NCBI GenBank assembly: GCA_030267565.1
Contig: BRXU01000003.1
Location: forward strand, 6,733,001-6,797,000
Reading direction: 5' to 3'
Length of the DNA: 64,000 nucleotides
Source: Pleodorina starrii
Taxonomy: Eukaryota; Chlorophyta; Chlorophyceae; Chlamydomonadales; Volvocaceae
The notes under the pieces were generated by a model. It had not been told where the DNA came from. It did no database searches and saw nothing but the letters and a program-made list of their open reading frames with translations. The translations under genes were made by a program, and so were the position numbers. Positions 53,701 through 64,000 of the stretch are shown here, in pieces; position 1 is the stretch's first letter, and each line of letters begins with the position of its first letter.

Positions 53701-54431
53701 AGGTCCCCGCATGGCAGCACTGCCCGCAGCACACTACCAGGCGGGCACCCTTCGCCGCGTGCCTGGCACCACCACCCTGCCTTTGCAGCAGGATGCGTGT
53801 GCCGCCGCAGCAGCGACCCTCAGGCAGGGCGCCGCGAACCGCGGATACCATAGGGCCGCGTGCCGCGCGCAGCGGAACGCAGGACACCAAAACGCCAGAA
53901 CGCAGAAAATGCAAACGACCATACGCAGTAGGATGCAATGCAAAACACTGCGCAGTCTTTCTCACAGTGCAGGGCGGGCGCGGTCATTCATCGCCAGCGC
54001 TTGCCGCTCCCCCTTGCCAACGCGGCGCGCCCCGGCGCCCCGAGCCATTGCGCCGCATCCCCCGCACGCGACATCCACCGCACACTCCACACAACGCCCC
54101 GCGCCCCACGCCGCGGCCGCGCTCTCCACAGCCGGCGCCCTCAACACTCGAAGAAAAGAACAACACCACAACCTGCTCCCCAAACCTCTCTCGAATGCGC
54201 GTGGCCGACGCCCTCTGCGATTACGGCTCCCGGGGCCGCACGTCAGTCGGACGGCGCGTTGTGCAGTGCCCGGTCCAGGAGCCCCGCCATGCAGCCGCCT
54301 TGGTCCTTGGACACCAACACGAACACAAGGGTTGCCGTCCTCCGCAGCCTCACCGATGCCTTCACCGAGGCCCTCCCTAATCCACGCGGCCTTCACCGAT
54401 GCCTTCACCGATGCCTTCACCGATGCCCTCC
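50780..54431. other. Long non-coding region before the demethylase gene 3' end
   Basis: Nothing in this 3.6 kb resembles a known protein. Long frames on both strands are basic or Arg/Pro-rich, typical of chance reading of GC-rich DNA. It probably includes the 3' UTR of the minus-strand demethylase gene. A tandem CACCGATGCCTT repeat lies at about 54340-54430. Confidence 0.4.
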
Positions 54432-57400
54432 CTAATCCACGCGCAACTCCACGTCAATGATATCCTGCCGCGGCGTCACCAGCCGCCACGCCTCCGCCTC
54501 ACACACCATCACATCCTTCGCCGCCTCCGCCTCCGCCTCCGCCGCCTCCGCCATCGCCGTGGACTCCGGCCCGCCGCCCGCCGCCGAGTGTGACGGCGAC
54601 GAGCTGCCGCCGCTGCCGCTGCCGCTGCCGCCGTCGACGCCGCTGCCGCTGCCGTCGCCGTCGTCGTCGCCGTCAATCACAATGGCGCTGGCGGCGGCGG
54701 CGCCGCCGCCGCCGCCGACGGCCTGGGCGCGCACGGGCAGCAGCGCGCCCGCCGGCTCCTCCCACACACTGCCGGCCACTGGCCGATACAGCCCGTCGCG
54801 CCCCTCCTTGAGCCACCGCAGCAGCACGTTTCCGGGCGTGGGTGCCGGCCGGGCCAGCCTTTGGACCAGGAAGAAGAAGCGCTTGTCGGTGGCGGCCGCC
54901 GGCACCGGCGCGGCCGCTGTCGCGGCGCGGCGACCCGACGGCGCGTCGGCGTCTCCGACAATCGCCATTGGCGGGCCCACCACCGGGTCCTGGAAGGGCG
55001 TGTTGGTGCGGGCCTTGAGCGCCATTGCGGCCTCCTCCACCGTCGAGCGCGGCTTCACGGCCGTGACCACCAGTCGGCCCTCAGCGTTGAGCTCCAAGAC
55101 AGTGGGCGGCTCCGCCGGCGCCGCCGCCGCCGGCGGCGCCGGCTCCGCCGCGACGGCCACTGGCGCCGGACCGGCGGCTGCAGCGCCTGGCGGCGGCGCG
55201 GTCGCGGCCGCGTCCGCTGCCGGCGCTGCAGCGGCCGCGCCGCGGCCGGTGCTGCGCCCGCCGCGGCCAGCGGCCGCGGCCGCCGGCGCGCCGTTGGCGG
55301 CGGCGGCGCCGCCGTCCTCAGCCGCAGCCGCGGGAGCGCTGACACGCGCGCGCTTCCGGGCCCCCGCGGCAGCGGCGGCGGCGGCGGAGACGGCCACAGC
55401 CGCCAGCGCGGCGGCCCGGCGCGGCCGCCCGCCTCTGCCCTCGGCCTGGGCAGCGGCCTCCGCCGGAGGCGCCGGCACCGCCGCTGCCGGCGCCGTCACT
55501 GGCGCCGGCGCCGCCGCCGGCTCCACCGCGGCCGGCTCTGCCGCCGGCGCCTTCTCCGGCTCCTGCGCGGCCTTGCGCTTGCGTCCACCGCGTGTCGGCG
55601 CCGCCGCCGCCGCCGCCGCGGGCGCCGTGGCGGCCTTGCGCGGCCTGCCAGGGCGCGGCTGCGTCGCGACCGGAGCCGCGGCCGTCTTTGCGGCGGTCGT
55701 CGTGGAGGCCTTCGCCGCCTTGGCAGCGGTCGCCGCCACCTTGGCGGCTGCGGCAGCCGACTTGGCCTTGCCAGCTGCTGCAGCGGGCTTCGCCGTGCCG
55801 CGGCTCTTCGCGATTGCCTTCTTCACAACCGCCGTCGCCGCTTCCGCCTTCTTCGTCGCCGCCGTCTTCGTCGCCGCCTTCTCACCGCGCCCGCCGGCCT
55901 TCGTTGCCGTCGTCATCGTTTTGGTCGTCGTCGCCTCTGCCGCCGCCTTTTTGCCTCGGCCGCCGGCCGCCTTCGTCGCCGCCGCCTCCGCCGCCGCCGC
56001 GGCCTTCTTCGTCAGCGTCCGCTTTCGCTTGGCCGGCTGCTGCTCCTGCTCCTCCTCCTCCTCCTCCTCAACTTCGTCCTCACTGCTGCTGCCGCTCGCC
56101 TCCTCCTCCTGCTCACCATCCTCCTCCTCCTCCTCCTCCTGCGCCTCTTCTTCCTCCTGCTCCTCCTCACTGCTCTCTGCCGAGGCGCGGCCCTTCCCAC
56201 GCCCGCCGCCTCCCGTCGCCTTCTTCGTCGCCCGCTTCTTCTGCGGCGCCGCAGCCGCCTTCGCGCCCCTGCCGCCGCGCGGCTTCTTCGCGGCGGCGCC
56301 CCGACGCCGCTTCGCCACGGGCTGCTCCTCCTCCTCCTCCTCTGAGGACTCCTGCCCCTCCTCCTCCTCCTCCTCCTCCTCCTCCTCCTCCTCCTCCTCT
56401 GACTCTTCCTCCTCTTCCGACGACGAGGACGACTCGGAGGGCGTCTCGTAGGGGTCGACCCACTTGGGGTCAAAGAGCTTCATGCTGATGCGCACTCCGT
56501 CCCTGAGCGCGGCGCAGCGGCAGGGCACCGCCTCCTTGCCCACGGGGATCCACTCCTTGATGGCGAAGTTGACGGCCTCGGCGCAGTTGAAGCCCGAGTT
56601 GAAGCCGGCGTGGTAGGCTGCAGGGAGGGCAGGCGGGAAGAGCGGGAGGAGAGGAGGAAGGGCCCCACTTTGCTTGTTTGTTTGTTCGTTTGTTCGTTTG
56701 TTTGTTTGCTTGTTTGATCGCTTGTTTGTTTTGTTTGGGTTTGGGTTTGAACTTGGTACTGGTTGCAGCATCCAGGGAGGCGGGAGGGTTGACGGCACCC
56801 GTGCGCCGGGCTGGCGGCACGATCGCACAGGGTCTTTGGGGCCGGTCGCCGCGGCTGCGCCGGCACAACACCACCGTTGCAGCCTCGCACCTACAGATAT
56901 CCATTTCATATAAAAAAACGCAGCTGTGCCCCTGGGAGCCTTTGGTTGATGTGATTTGCGCCGAGTTGGGTGCGTGGAAGGCCCGGGGCAACGACGCGCG
57001 CGACGCATCATCTTGCAGAAGCCGACTCGAGCACCGGGCCCCCTTCCCCTCCGGCATCCCTTCCCCTCCGGAGTCCCTCCCCGATCCCGCCCCGCCCCAC
57101 CCCGGCCCCGGCCCGGCCCGCCCCAGTGCAACCAAGAGCTCGAGGAGCCGAGAGCCGAGAGCTCGAGGAGCCGAGGAGCCGAGAGGCGGCCCCCCGAACC
57201 GAACCGACCCGCTGACCCACCCGCCGCGTTCAGCACCACGAACTCGTTGGCGCGCTGACAGGCCCGCATGTACGGCACGCCGTACATCTTGAGGCAGGAG
57301 GGCGACAGCATGACGTCCTTGTGCCGTACGAAGGCGGGGCAGGCCTTGTGCAGGTCGGGGAAGAGGCTCTGCGGAAGAGAGGGGGAAACGGGGGCAGGAA

Positions 57401-60400
57401 GCGGGGGAGGGGAGGGGAGCCGGAGGCAGGGTTTAGTACAGGCCGGGCGTGTGACAAGGTGTCTCCCGGGGGTTCGCCACATGCGGGCAGCAGCAGGAGG
57501 TCCCGGTTGCACCAGCAGCAACTCAGAAGCTGGCAGGCAGGAGGACTGGCCGGAGGGAGAGAGTACGAGACAGCGGGACCCGACAGCAAAAGAAAATCAA
57601 ACGACAAGAAAGACCCGACTGAAAGGGCAAGAGGCATAGGTCTGCACATCCTGCAGAAGACATGTGTGCGATCGGGCTGATGTCCAGCAGCCGCCCCTCC
57701 CTCCGCCCCTCCCTCCCTCCATACACGACCACGCCCGGTCTCTCCCCGTCCCTCGCTCCCTCCCCCTCAAGCCGAGCCAACCAAACTACTAGGAAGAGCG
57801 ACGCACCACACGAACCGCACATTCCCGCCCTCCTTGCCCCACCCCCGCCCCACCCTCTCAAACCTCCCTTACCCCGCCCCAGCCCCCACCCACCCCGCCG
57901 CCCCACGCCCCCGCCTCACCTGCGCCATGCGCTCAAACTTGTGCTTGGCCGAGGGTGCCACGCAGTACCACACCTTGGGCGCCCCCCAGTGCACAAAGTT
58001 GACCGACAACAGATCCGCGTCCTCCTTGTGCCACCCGAAGAAGGAGCGCCACATGCCAAAGTAGGTCATGGGAGTCGTGACGCCTGCGCAGCACAGCACG
58101 GCGCAGCACAGCACAGCGCAGGACGGCGCAGCACAGCAAAGACAGATGTAGGACGACGGCGACGGCAGAGGCGGCAGCACCAGCACGCGTGCGTGCCCTC
58201 CCCTCCAACCCCCCCCCCGTACACACGCACCTGGCACGCTGTCTACCTCGGGGTGGTTCTGGAGCAGGTCGCCCAGGTGCTGCAGGTTCCAGCCGTACGG
58301 CAGTTTGTTGTCGAAGAACGACGTGGGCGTGTCGGCGCCGTACATGGGCGGGTTGAGGGTCACATTGGACCAGAAGGCTCGCTCCATATCGGGGTCCACC
58401 GCGTCCGGGTCGAAGGAGGGGCCGACAGAGCCCGAGCCGCCGGCGGCGGCGGCGGCGGCGCCGTCGGCCTCGCCGTCGGCCGCAGCGCCGGCGGCGGACG
58501 CCTGATGGCAGCGCGAGGAGGGGGCGCGGGCGTAGCGGAGGTTGCGGCGGGTAGGCGGATGGACTGGCGTGCGGCGGCGTCGTGCACCGAAATCCAAAGC
58601 CCAGGCCCAAGACCAACCGAGGCCCTTCATCCTTAAAACCCTAAAACCCTAAAACCCAAATCGAACCAACCCCGGCCCCAAACCCGATATCCAAATCCAA
58701 CCTAACTCACCCAGACGAAGCCCTGCGCATCTCATACCCAAAACCCAAGCCGACGCGGCCCGAACCCTAAAACCAAAACCCAACCCGAGCCATCCCCCCG
58801 CCCGACCCGTCCCCCCTGGCCCGGCCCCACCCGCTGGTGCGCCGACGGGTTGGACTCGTACTCGCACGGCGGGCGGTAGAAGCGGGAGGAGGTGGTGCGG
58901 CTGCTGGACCGCACAGCGCCGCCTCCCGAGCCGCCGCCCTCGCCGCCGTCGCTGCGGCCGTGGTGTGCGCCGCCGTGGGCTCCCCGGCCCAGCCTGTGCG
59001 CCTCCTCGTCCGCGGCCTGCTTGAACTCCGCCACCGACATGGCCTTCTGCTCCACGAAGAGACAGCGGTAGGCGCCCTGGAGGCCGGGGGGCCGAGGGGG
59101 TGCGGGGGTGCGGAGGTGCGGGGGGTAAAAAATGATACCGCAGCGGAGACGAAGACGGCGTTAGCGAACGGACCCCGAACGGGCGGGGGGTGCGGGCTGA
59201 GGGTAATGGGAATCAGAACGGAGGTAAGTCCTCGGGGGTGAGGTGAGGTGCGGTGCGGTGAGGCCGCAGCGGTGGGGCTCCGGTCCCGACTCGGTCCAGC
59301 GGCGCCCGGTCCTGGATCCAGATCTGGATCTGGATCTGCCTCATCCTGCCCCAGCTCAGCTGGTGATCCCTCCCGCGTGTCAGGCCCTTGATTCAGCCCT
59401 CCGACAGCAGTGCGACGGGCCCGATCGCCAACGCCGATTCCTGCCCCCTCACTGGAGCTGACACAGTCGTGAAGCCCCCCGACCCACGCCACCAACTGCA
59501 GCTCCCGCGCCCCGCGCCCCACCCCTATCCCGACCCCCACCCCTTTCCCTCGCTGCAGGCGCCAGTCCCCAATCAAGTGAGTGTACCAGCTCCGCACGAG
59601 TGCGACGGCATCCATCCATCCGGCCAACGCCGGGGACCCCGTGGAAAGTTGATCGTTGGAGTCCCGGGCGGCGCGGTGTCGGGTCAAAACTCGTCCGCAT
59701 GCCAGCACCTGCCCCTGGCCGCAAGCCCGGCCCATCCCATCCCAGCCTGCCCTGCCCAGCCCAGCAGTGCCGCCCGACCCTAGGGGGGCGGCAAGCCTCC
59801 CCTGCCAACGAGCCCACTCCAGCCTCCAGGCCCTCATACCCTCAAACCCTAAGCCCTTCATCCACTTGGGGCCGCTCAACCCCATGGGGGGGAAGGGGGC
59901 CAGCGCGCCCGAAGTCTGCCCCCAGCCTCTCGACCCCAGCACCGCCCCGCCCCAGCCCCGCCCCCACGACCCACATCGGAGTACCACATCTTCCTGATCC
60001 CCCCTTACATGACTCCCCGCTCCCCCCCCCCAAGAAAAGCCTCCAGCCCCGGCCCCCCAGCTCCTCCCCGCGCCATGCCCTCTCCCCAGCTCCAGCTCCC
60101 GCCAGCACTCCTGCCGCATTCCCCAGAGCTCCGGCCGCTGCTGCTGCTGCTGCTGCTGCCGCTCCATCGCCGCACGTGCCGCTGCAGCGCCGCCTCCCAC
60201 TGCGCCCGCCGCGCCCGCCTCAGTCGCCGCGACCCGTCTCCATCCCCATCCCGGGACCCTGCCGACCTGCCGACCCGCCACGACCCCAAATCCCTCCGAA
60301 AAGCAGCACCTGTCGCGACCCGACCTCCCCACGCTTCCCGCGATCGTCCCCAACAGAGTCAGCACCCTGGGGTCCGAGCGGCACGTGCACCTTCCTCACG

Positions 60401-61607
60401 TGACTACTTGCGGCCAACCAGCCCCGCTCTCCAGCCCGCCCCCTTCTGCACACGTTCCGCCCCGCCCCGCTAAAGAAGCGCCAGACCCACTTCCCCCGCC
60501 GGGACTCTGGTCCGCTGCCCCATCCCTTATCCGGCCTTGCCCGCCCGTTCCCCGTCCCCTCCTCCTCCCCAGTCCCCGGCCCGCACCAGCCCACCCCCCT
60601 CCGGGAGCCCCCGGCCGTCACCGCCTCTCACCTTGGTCCCAAACACGTGCTGCCGGATCGGCACGTTGATCTGCACCTTTCGCAGGTCCGGGAACGGCGC
60701 CCGGCGAGGCCGCCAGCTGCGCGGTGGCACTACCTGCGCTCCAGCGAGGCATGCCCCGAGAGAGAGGGGGGGGCGAGAAGGGCACACTCCGGTCGGTAAG
60801 GGAAATGCAAAGCTGCTAGAGCCCGGCGCACCCCGCACCGCCGCCTGCCCACCGCACCGGCCCCTGCCGCCCAACCCTCGGCAGCCGCAGCCCGTATACC
60901 CACATGGACAGCCCCAACCCCATGTACCTTCACGCCCACCCATTCGCCCACCCAATCGTCTCCTGCCTTGCAGCCCACCCACTGGTCAGTGCCCCTCGTG
61001 ATCAACCCATAACCTTAGCGGCAACTCTGCGCGGTCCGCCAACCCAATTCTGCGGTTCCTCCCCACTCCCACGGCCCCGCGGACCCCTCGCCCAGCTAGG
61101 TCGCAAGTCCCACACAGAAACCCACTCCCCTTCCCTTTTATAGTTGCACAGAGCGAAGGGCAGAGCGCAAGGCGCGGGGCCCGTCGCACACGCGGCCCGA
61201 CGCTGCGCCAGTGTGCCCCCTTCCCCGCGCCCAGCTGGTCATGGCGACCCACATGCAACCCACGGTCCACGTCGTATACTGCGCTGTCGTACACAGCGCC
61301 GTGTGATGCTCCATCCGGGCACCGGGGCCCGACCCGCCCACAGGCACCTCACGAGCGCTGGGCCCCCTCACCCTCGCTCGCTCGCACCCTCTCGTCCCCA
61401 CGCCCACCCACACAACCCGACGCGCTTCTTCGCCAACACACCTCCCTATCCCTGTCCCTGTCTCCCTTTCCCTGTCCCCATCCCCACCTTGAACATGGGC
61501 AAGTCCGGGTGCTTCCGAAACACCTTCCGAACATATTCACAGAACGGCTGTTCGAACTCCTCCCGCGTGGGCCGGAACACCGGGCACATAGCCCCGTAGT
61601 CCCCCAT
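54432..61607 (-). CDS. KDM4: KDM4/JMJD2-type JmjN-JmjC histone lysine demethylase
   Basis: It removes methyl groups from histone H3 lysines using Fe(II) and 2-oxoglutarate in the nucleus. Seven exons read on the minus strand: 61607-61488, 60733-60632, 59076-58831, 58501-58231, 58083-57920, 57368-57221 and 56617-54432. All phases agree and give 1,078 residues. JmjN is at 8-46 (CPVFRPTREEFEQPFCEYV), then VVPPRSWRPRR. JmjC follows, with MYGADTPTSFFD, GWNLQHLGDLL, GVTTPMTYFGMW, Fe ligands His265/Glu267 (GWHKEDADLLSVNFVHWG), Lys in APKVWY and His353 in AYHAGFNSGFNCAEAVNFA. PCRCAALRDGVRISM carries the KDM4-type zinc Cys pair. H3K9/K36 specificity is inferred from the family. The tail has a Ser/Glu-rich stretch, then Lys/Ala-rich basic repeats like linker histone and PRGGRG/RGRP AT-hook-like words. 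Near the end is a conserved-looking block (FFFLVQRLARPAPTPGNVLL, then RWLKEGRDGLYRPVAG). Confidence 0.88.
58633..58657. repeat. Interstitial telomere-type repeat CCCTAAAA in a demethylase intron
   Basis: AAAACCCTAAAACCCTAAAACCC lies in the intron between exons 3 and 4. A further single unit occurs at 58764-58772 in the same intron. Confidence 0.75.
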
Positions 61608-64000
61608 GGCGCCGCCGCGGCTGCTGGCGCCGCTGAGCGAGTCCGGTCAGGTCAGGTCAGGTCAGCTGGGACCAGATCCGCGCCCAGAAGCAGAGGCGGG
61701 GCCTCACGCTGTGCCCCGCGGCTCCGCTGCTTATTTGCGCCGCCCGTGGCGCAGGCTAGATGTGGACGCAGCGGCTTACTGCGCCCAGCCTAGGCGTGGG
61801 GCCTGGCGCCGAGTCGCAGCCCACACAGCCTGGTTTCCCTGCTGGGTAGTACAAGGCGAGGCGGCCAGAGATCAACGTCGCCCCGGCCGTGTGCCTGTGT
61901 CCAAAGGCGGGCACAGCGACTGCAGCGCCGCCCGACGTCGGGGCTGTACAGACGCAGTAAGCGCGCCGGTGACGGTTCCGAGAGAACTGGGACGAAGACG
62001 AGCGGCCCATGGACGGTGTGGGAGCCGCGTGGTTCGCGGTGGGGGTAGAATAATGGTGGCCATGGAGCCATGAGAAAAGAGTGTGCGACTGTGAGGGCGT
62101 CGCTTGCCTTATGACGTGCTGTACACACGGTTAGAAGGTATATGGCTAAAACGTTATCCATCCATCCGTGCAAACCCAACCTCAGGGGAATACACTCAAG
62201 GAACAGCACCCTATCTCACACTCAGCTGCCCCATGCACATGCATCATGCCTTCATAAATTTGCTCCCACTGCAGCGGTTCCCATGGAGACCCAAGTCCTG
62301 ATCGTTTCAATTCTCCAGTGAGTTCCTGGTAAGGACACCGCCCGTGCCTCGGCCATTAAACATATTGTATCACTTATAAGGTGGAGATAACCGGCCCAAG
62401 GCACAGGCCCTTCAGCGCCATACTGCACGCAAACACCCGCCAACTAAGGCGGGACTTCAAACCTTTGGTCGTGCAGATTCAAAGTTTCAATAGTAGACAC
62501 AATACAGATATTGTCCAACGCTGTATCGCAGCCGGATATCAGACGCTCCCAGTCACGATCGGCGCCCCCATCGAACCTCTGTGGCCTCAGAGGGCACGTA
62601 GGAGGCAGCAAGAAGCCCCTCCAACGCATGGTATCAGGACAGAGAGTCAACCCAAAAAACCACAACCCTACACGGAGCTTTGGTCCCGCGCCAGATGCAG
62701 ATGGCTCACCTCAGAGACGTCGACACCCCGCCCGCTCCTGCTGGAATCCCCAAGCCGCTCAGCCCAAGCTCCTCTCAAGAAGAACTCCCAAAACCCGCTC
62801 CAACCTACTCCAAGCAATCCCTTTGTAACTTATCCAGCCAAGGGTGTTCCGTGTTAGGGTACGCTAAGCGCAAAACGTGCCAGACAAGGTTCCTGGCATA
62901 TGTTGGTACCACTAGGAATTGCAACCGCCTAAAGTTTCCTACTTGCCGCAAACGTGACGTCGCGAAAGACGGAAAGGGGCATGAGTGCGAACGGCGGCGT
63001 GTACTAATTTCATTCAGGATAAACAATGTTGTGAAGTATGAAAGTCCACTGCAGTTATTGACTTCTGGGTCATGTCGATTTCGCTGTGCACTACCCGAGG
63101 TGCCGTCCATCCTGCCGGTACACCCATTCGGCCACTCGGCCAGTTTTCGGCCACTCTCCGGCATCCAAGTAACTTCAGGCGCTGTGTCTCCTATTATTGT
63201 CATTTTTGTAGGCTCAATTTGTAAGGGTTGCTGCGCGTGTCTGGCACTGAAATGCATCAAACTCTGGTCGGAGGCTCCTGGAGGCTTGGCCGGGTCGGGC
63301 GCGACGCAGTCTGAAAGCTGCAGCGAGCCGAACTGTCGTTCCGTCAGCCGTTCACTTGCATTGTGTGACCAAGAAATCCTTGCTGAGCTTATAGCATAGC
63401 ATGGATCTGGCTTGAAGCTGAGCTCGCGTTCCGTCGCCGGCTGGCTCGGACCCGGGCGGGAGGGTCCTGAATCGGGCCTCACGCGCCCCCTGCGCCTCGC
63501 GGCATTGCCCCAGAGCTGCTCTCATGTTCGTCACAATCTGCCCATGCGTGTGCATCAAGACGTGCATGATAGACAGGCGCGCAGCTCAGCCACTCGCAAG
63601 CGCATACAACTGTGGCCCTAACGCCCTATCGGTCTCCTGCCTCGGGCGGCTGGCAACGACCGGGCGCGCATCCCACGTGCCGGAATACACGCGCGGTTGA
63701 CCGGCGGAATCAGAACCCACCTATCCCTCCGCCACGTCATTAAATCTGCATGTTCCAATCTCAAGTACCTGCCCACGCGACGAAGTGCGATTCAGTAACG
63801 TTGAGCGTGCCCAGTCGAGCCCCGCTCTGCCCGCGCTGAGTGACAGCCCTTGCCCGTACCCATCACCTCCCTGCCCAAGGCGGCCCCCCATTACGGCTCC
63901 GGCTGACCTGGCATAGGTATCCTGCTTCATCAGACGGTGATGTGATGGCCCTAGGCGCGCTGCGGCACTGACAGCTTGACCCCCGCCTGTCACCTAAGGC
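61608..64000. other. Upstream region of the demethylase gene and unassigned sequence
   Basis: The first few hundred bases should hold the demethylase promoter and 5' UTR, with four tandem GGTCA words at 61645-61665. Beyond 62100 base composition falls toward average. Frames at 62381-62857 (+) and 63482-62805 (-) are open, but neither has a motif, splice context or domain I can support. They may be transposon remnants. Confidence 0.35.

Noticed and set aside
54457..56451. 664-residue + strand frame opposite the demethylase tail
   Set aside because: It is a Ser/Ala/Pro-rich mirror of the Glu/Lys/Ala-rich minus-strand exon. The minus frame continues a verified JmjC domain.
62805..63482. 225-residue minus-strand frame near the right end
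   Set aside because: No domain or splice context is visible and the composition looks random. It is left as unassigned sequence.
1..64000. CRISPR arrays, bacterial operons or tRNA/rRNA genes
   Set aside because: No spaced identical repeats of CRISPR type and no tRNA or rRNA signature were seen. Spliceosomal introns show that the DNA is nuclear eukaryotic.

Overview
The window looks like nuclear DNA of a volvocine green alga (Chlamydomonas/Volvox relatives). It is GC-rich. Genes are cut by many short introns with GTGAG/GTAAG donors and GCAG acceptors. Proteins carry long Gln, Ala, Gly or Pro insertions. Algal-type TGTAA poly(A) signals and CCCTAAAA telomere-type repeats occur. Exon coordinates were worked out by hand from splice motifs, reading phase and remembered family sequences. 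No transcript data or database search was used.

Layout. 332-2952 (+): C-terminal part of a DP (E2F partner) transcription factor. 3665-4216 (+): PEN-2, a gamma-secretase subunit. 12217-6354 (-): NAK-family (AAK1/GAK-like) protein kinase. 12709-14012 (+): ACOT13-like hotdog thioesterase, divergent from the kinase. 20245-14867 (-): neurochondrin-like protein. 25829-23075 (-): secreted, probably GPI-anchored Cys-rich protein of unknown function. 49916-44877 (-): CMGC/CDKL-like kinase with an altered catalytic loop. 50612-50779 (+): possible 55-residue membrane protein. 61607-54432 (-): KDM4-type JmjN-JmjC histone demethylase. These are unrelated housekeeping or signalling genes. Nothing suggests that they form one pathway.

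The middle (about 26-42 kb) is a transposon nest. A degenerate LINE on + (ORF1 about 27305-29174 and 38240-38449; ORF2 endonuclease 38450-39384, no reverse transcriptase left) is split by a 9,065-bp element on the minus strand (29175-38239). LINE ORF1 reads in frame across the insertion once one 4-bp GACC target duplication is removed, which fixes the borders. The inserted element has one uninterrupted 2,299-codon ORF: gag-like region, retropepsin-like segment, a hydrophobic helix, a degenerate cytosine-methyltransferase-like segment, a Gypsy-like DDE integrase, a PHD finger and a Tudor-like end. I see no reverse transcriptase or RNase H. Its terminal repeats follow the order A1...B1-GC-A2-B2, the split direct repeats known from tyrosine-recombinase retrotransposons. 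A 16-nt sequence next to A1 is complementary to the predicted 5' end of the element's own RNA, which suggests Tf1-like self-priming. This element is the most unusual object in the window.

Flanking repeats include a near-perfect 39-bp hairpin, GGGCCCG tandem repeats, a dispersed GC-rich repeat present in both orientations, and several microsatellites, some of them in introns. Most sequence outside the listed genes shows nothing I can interpret.
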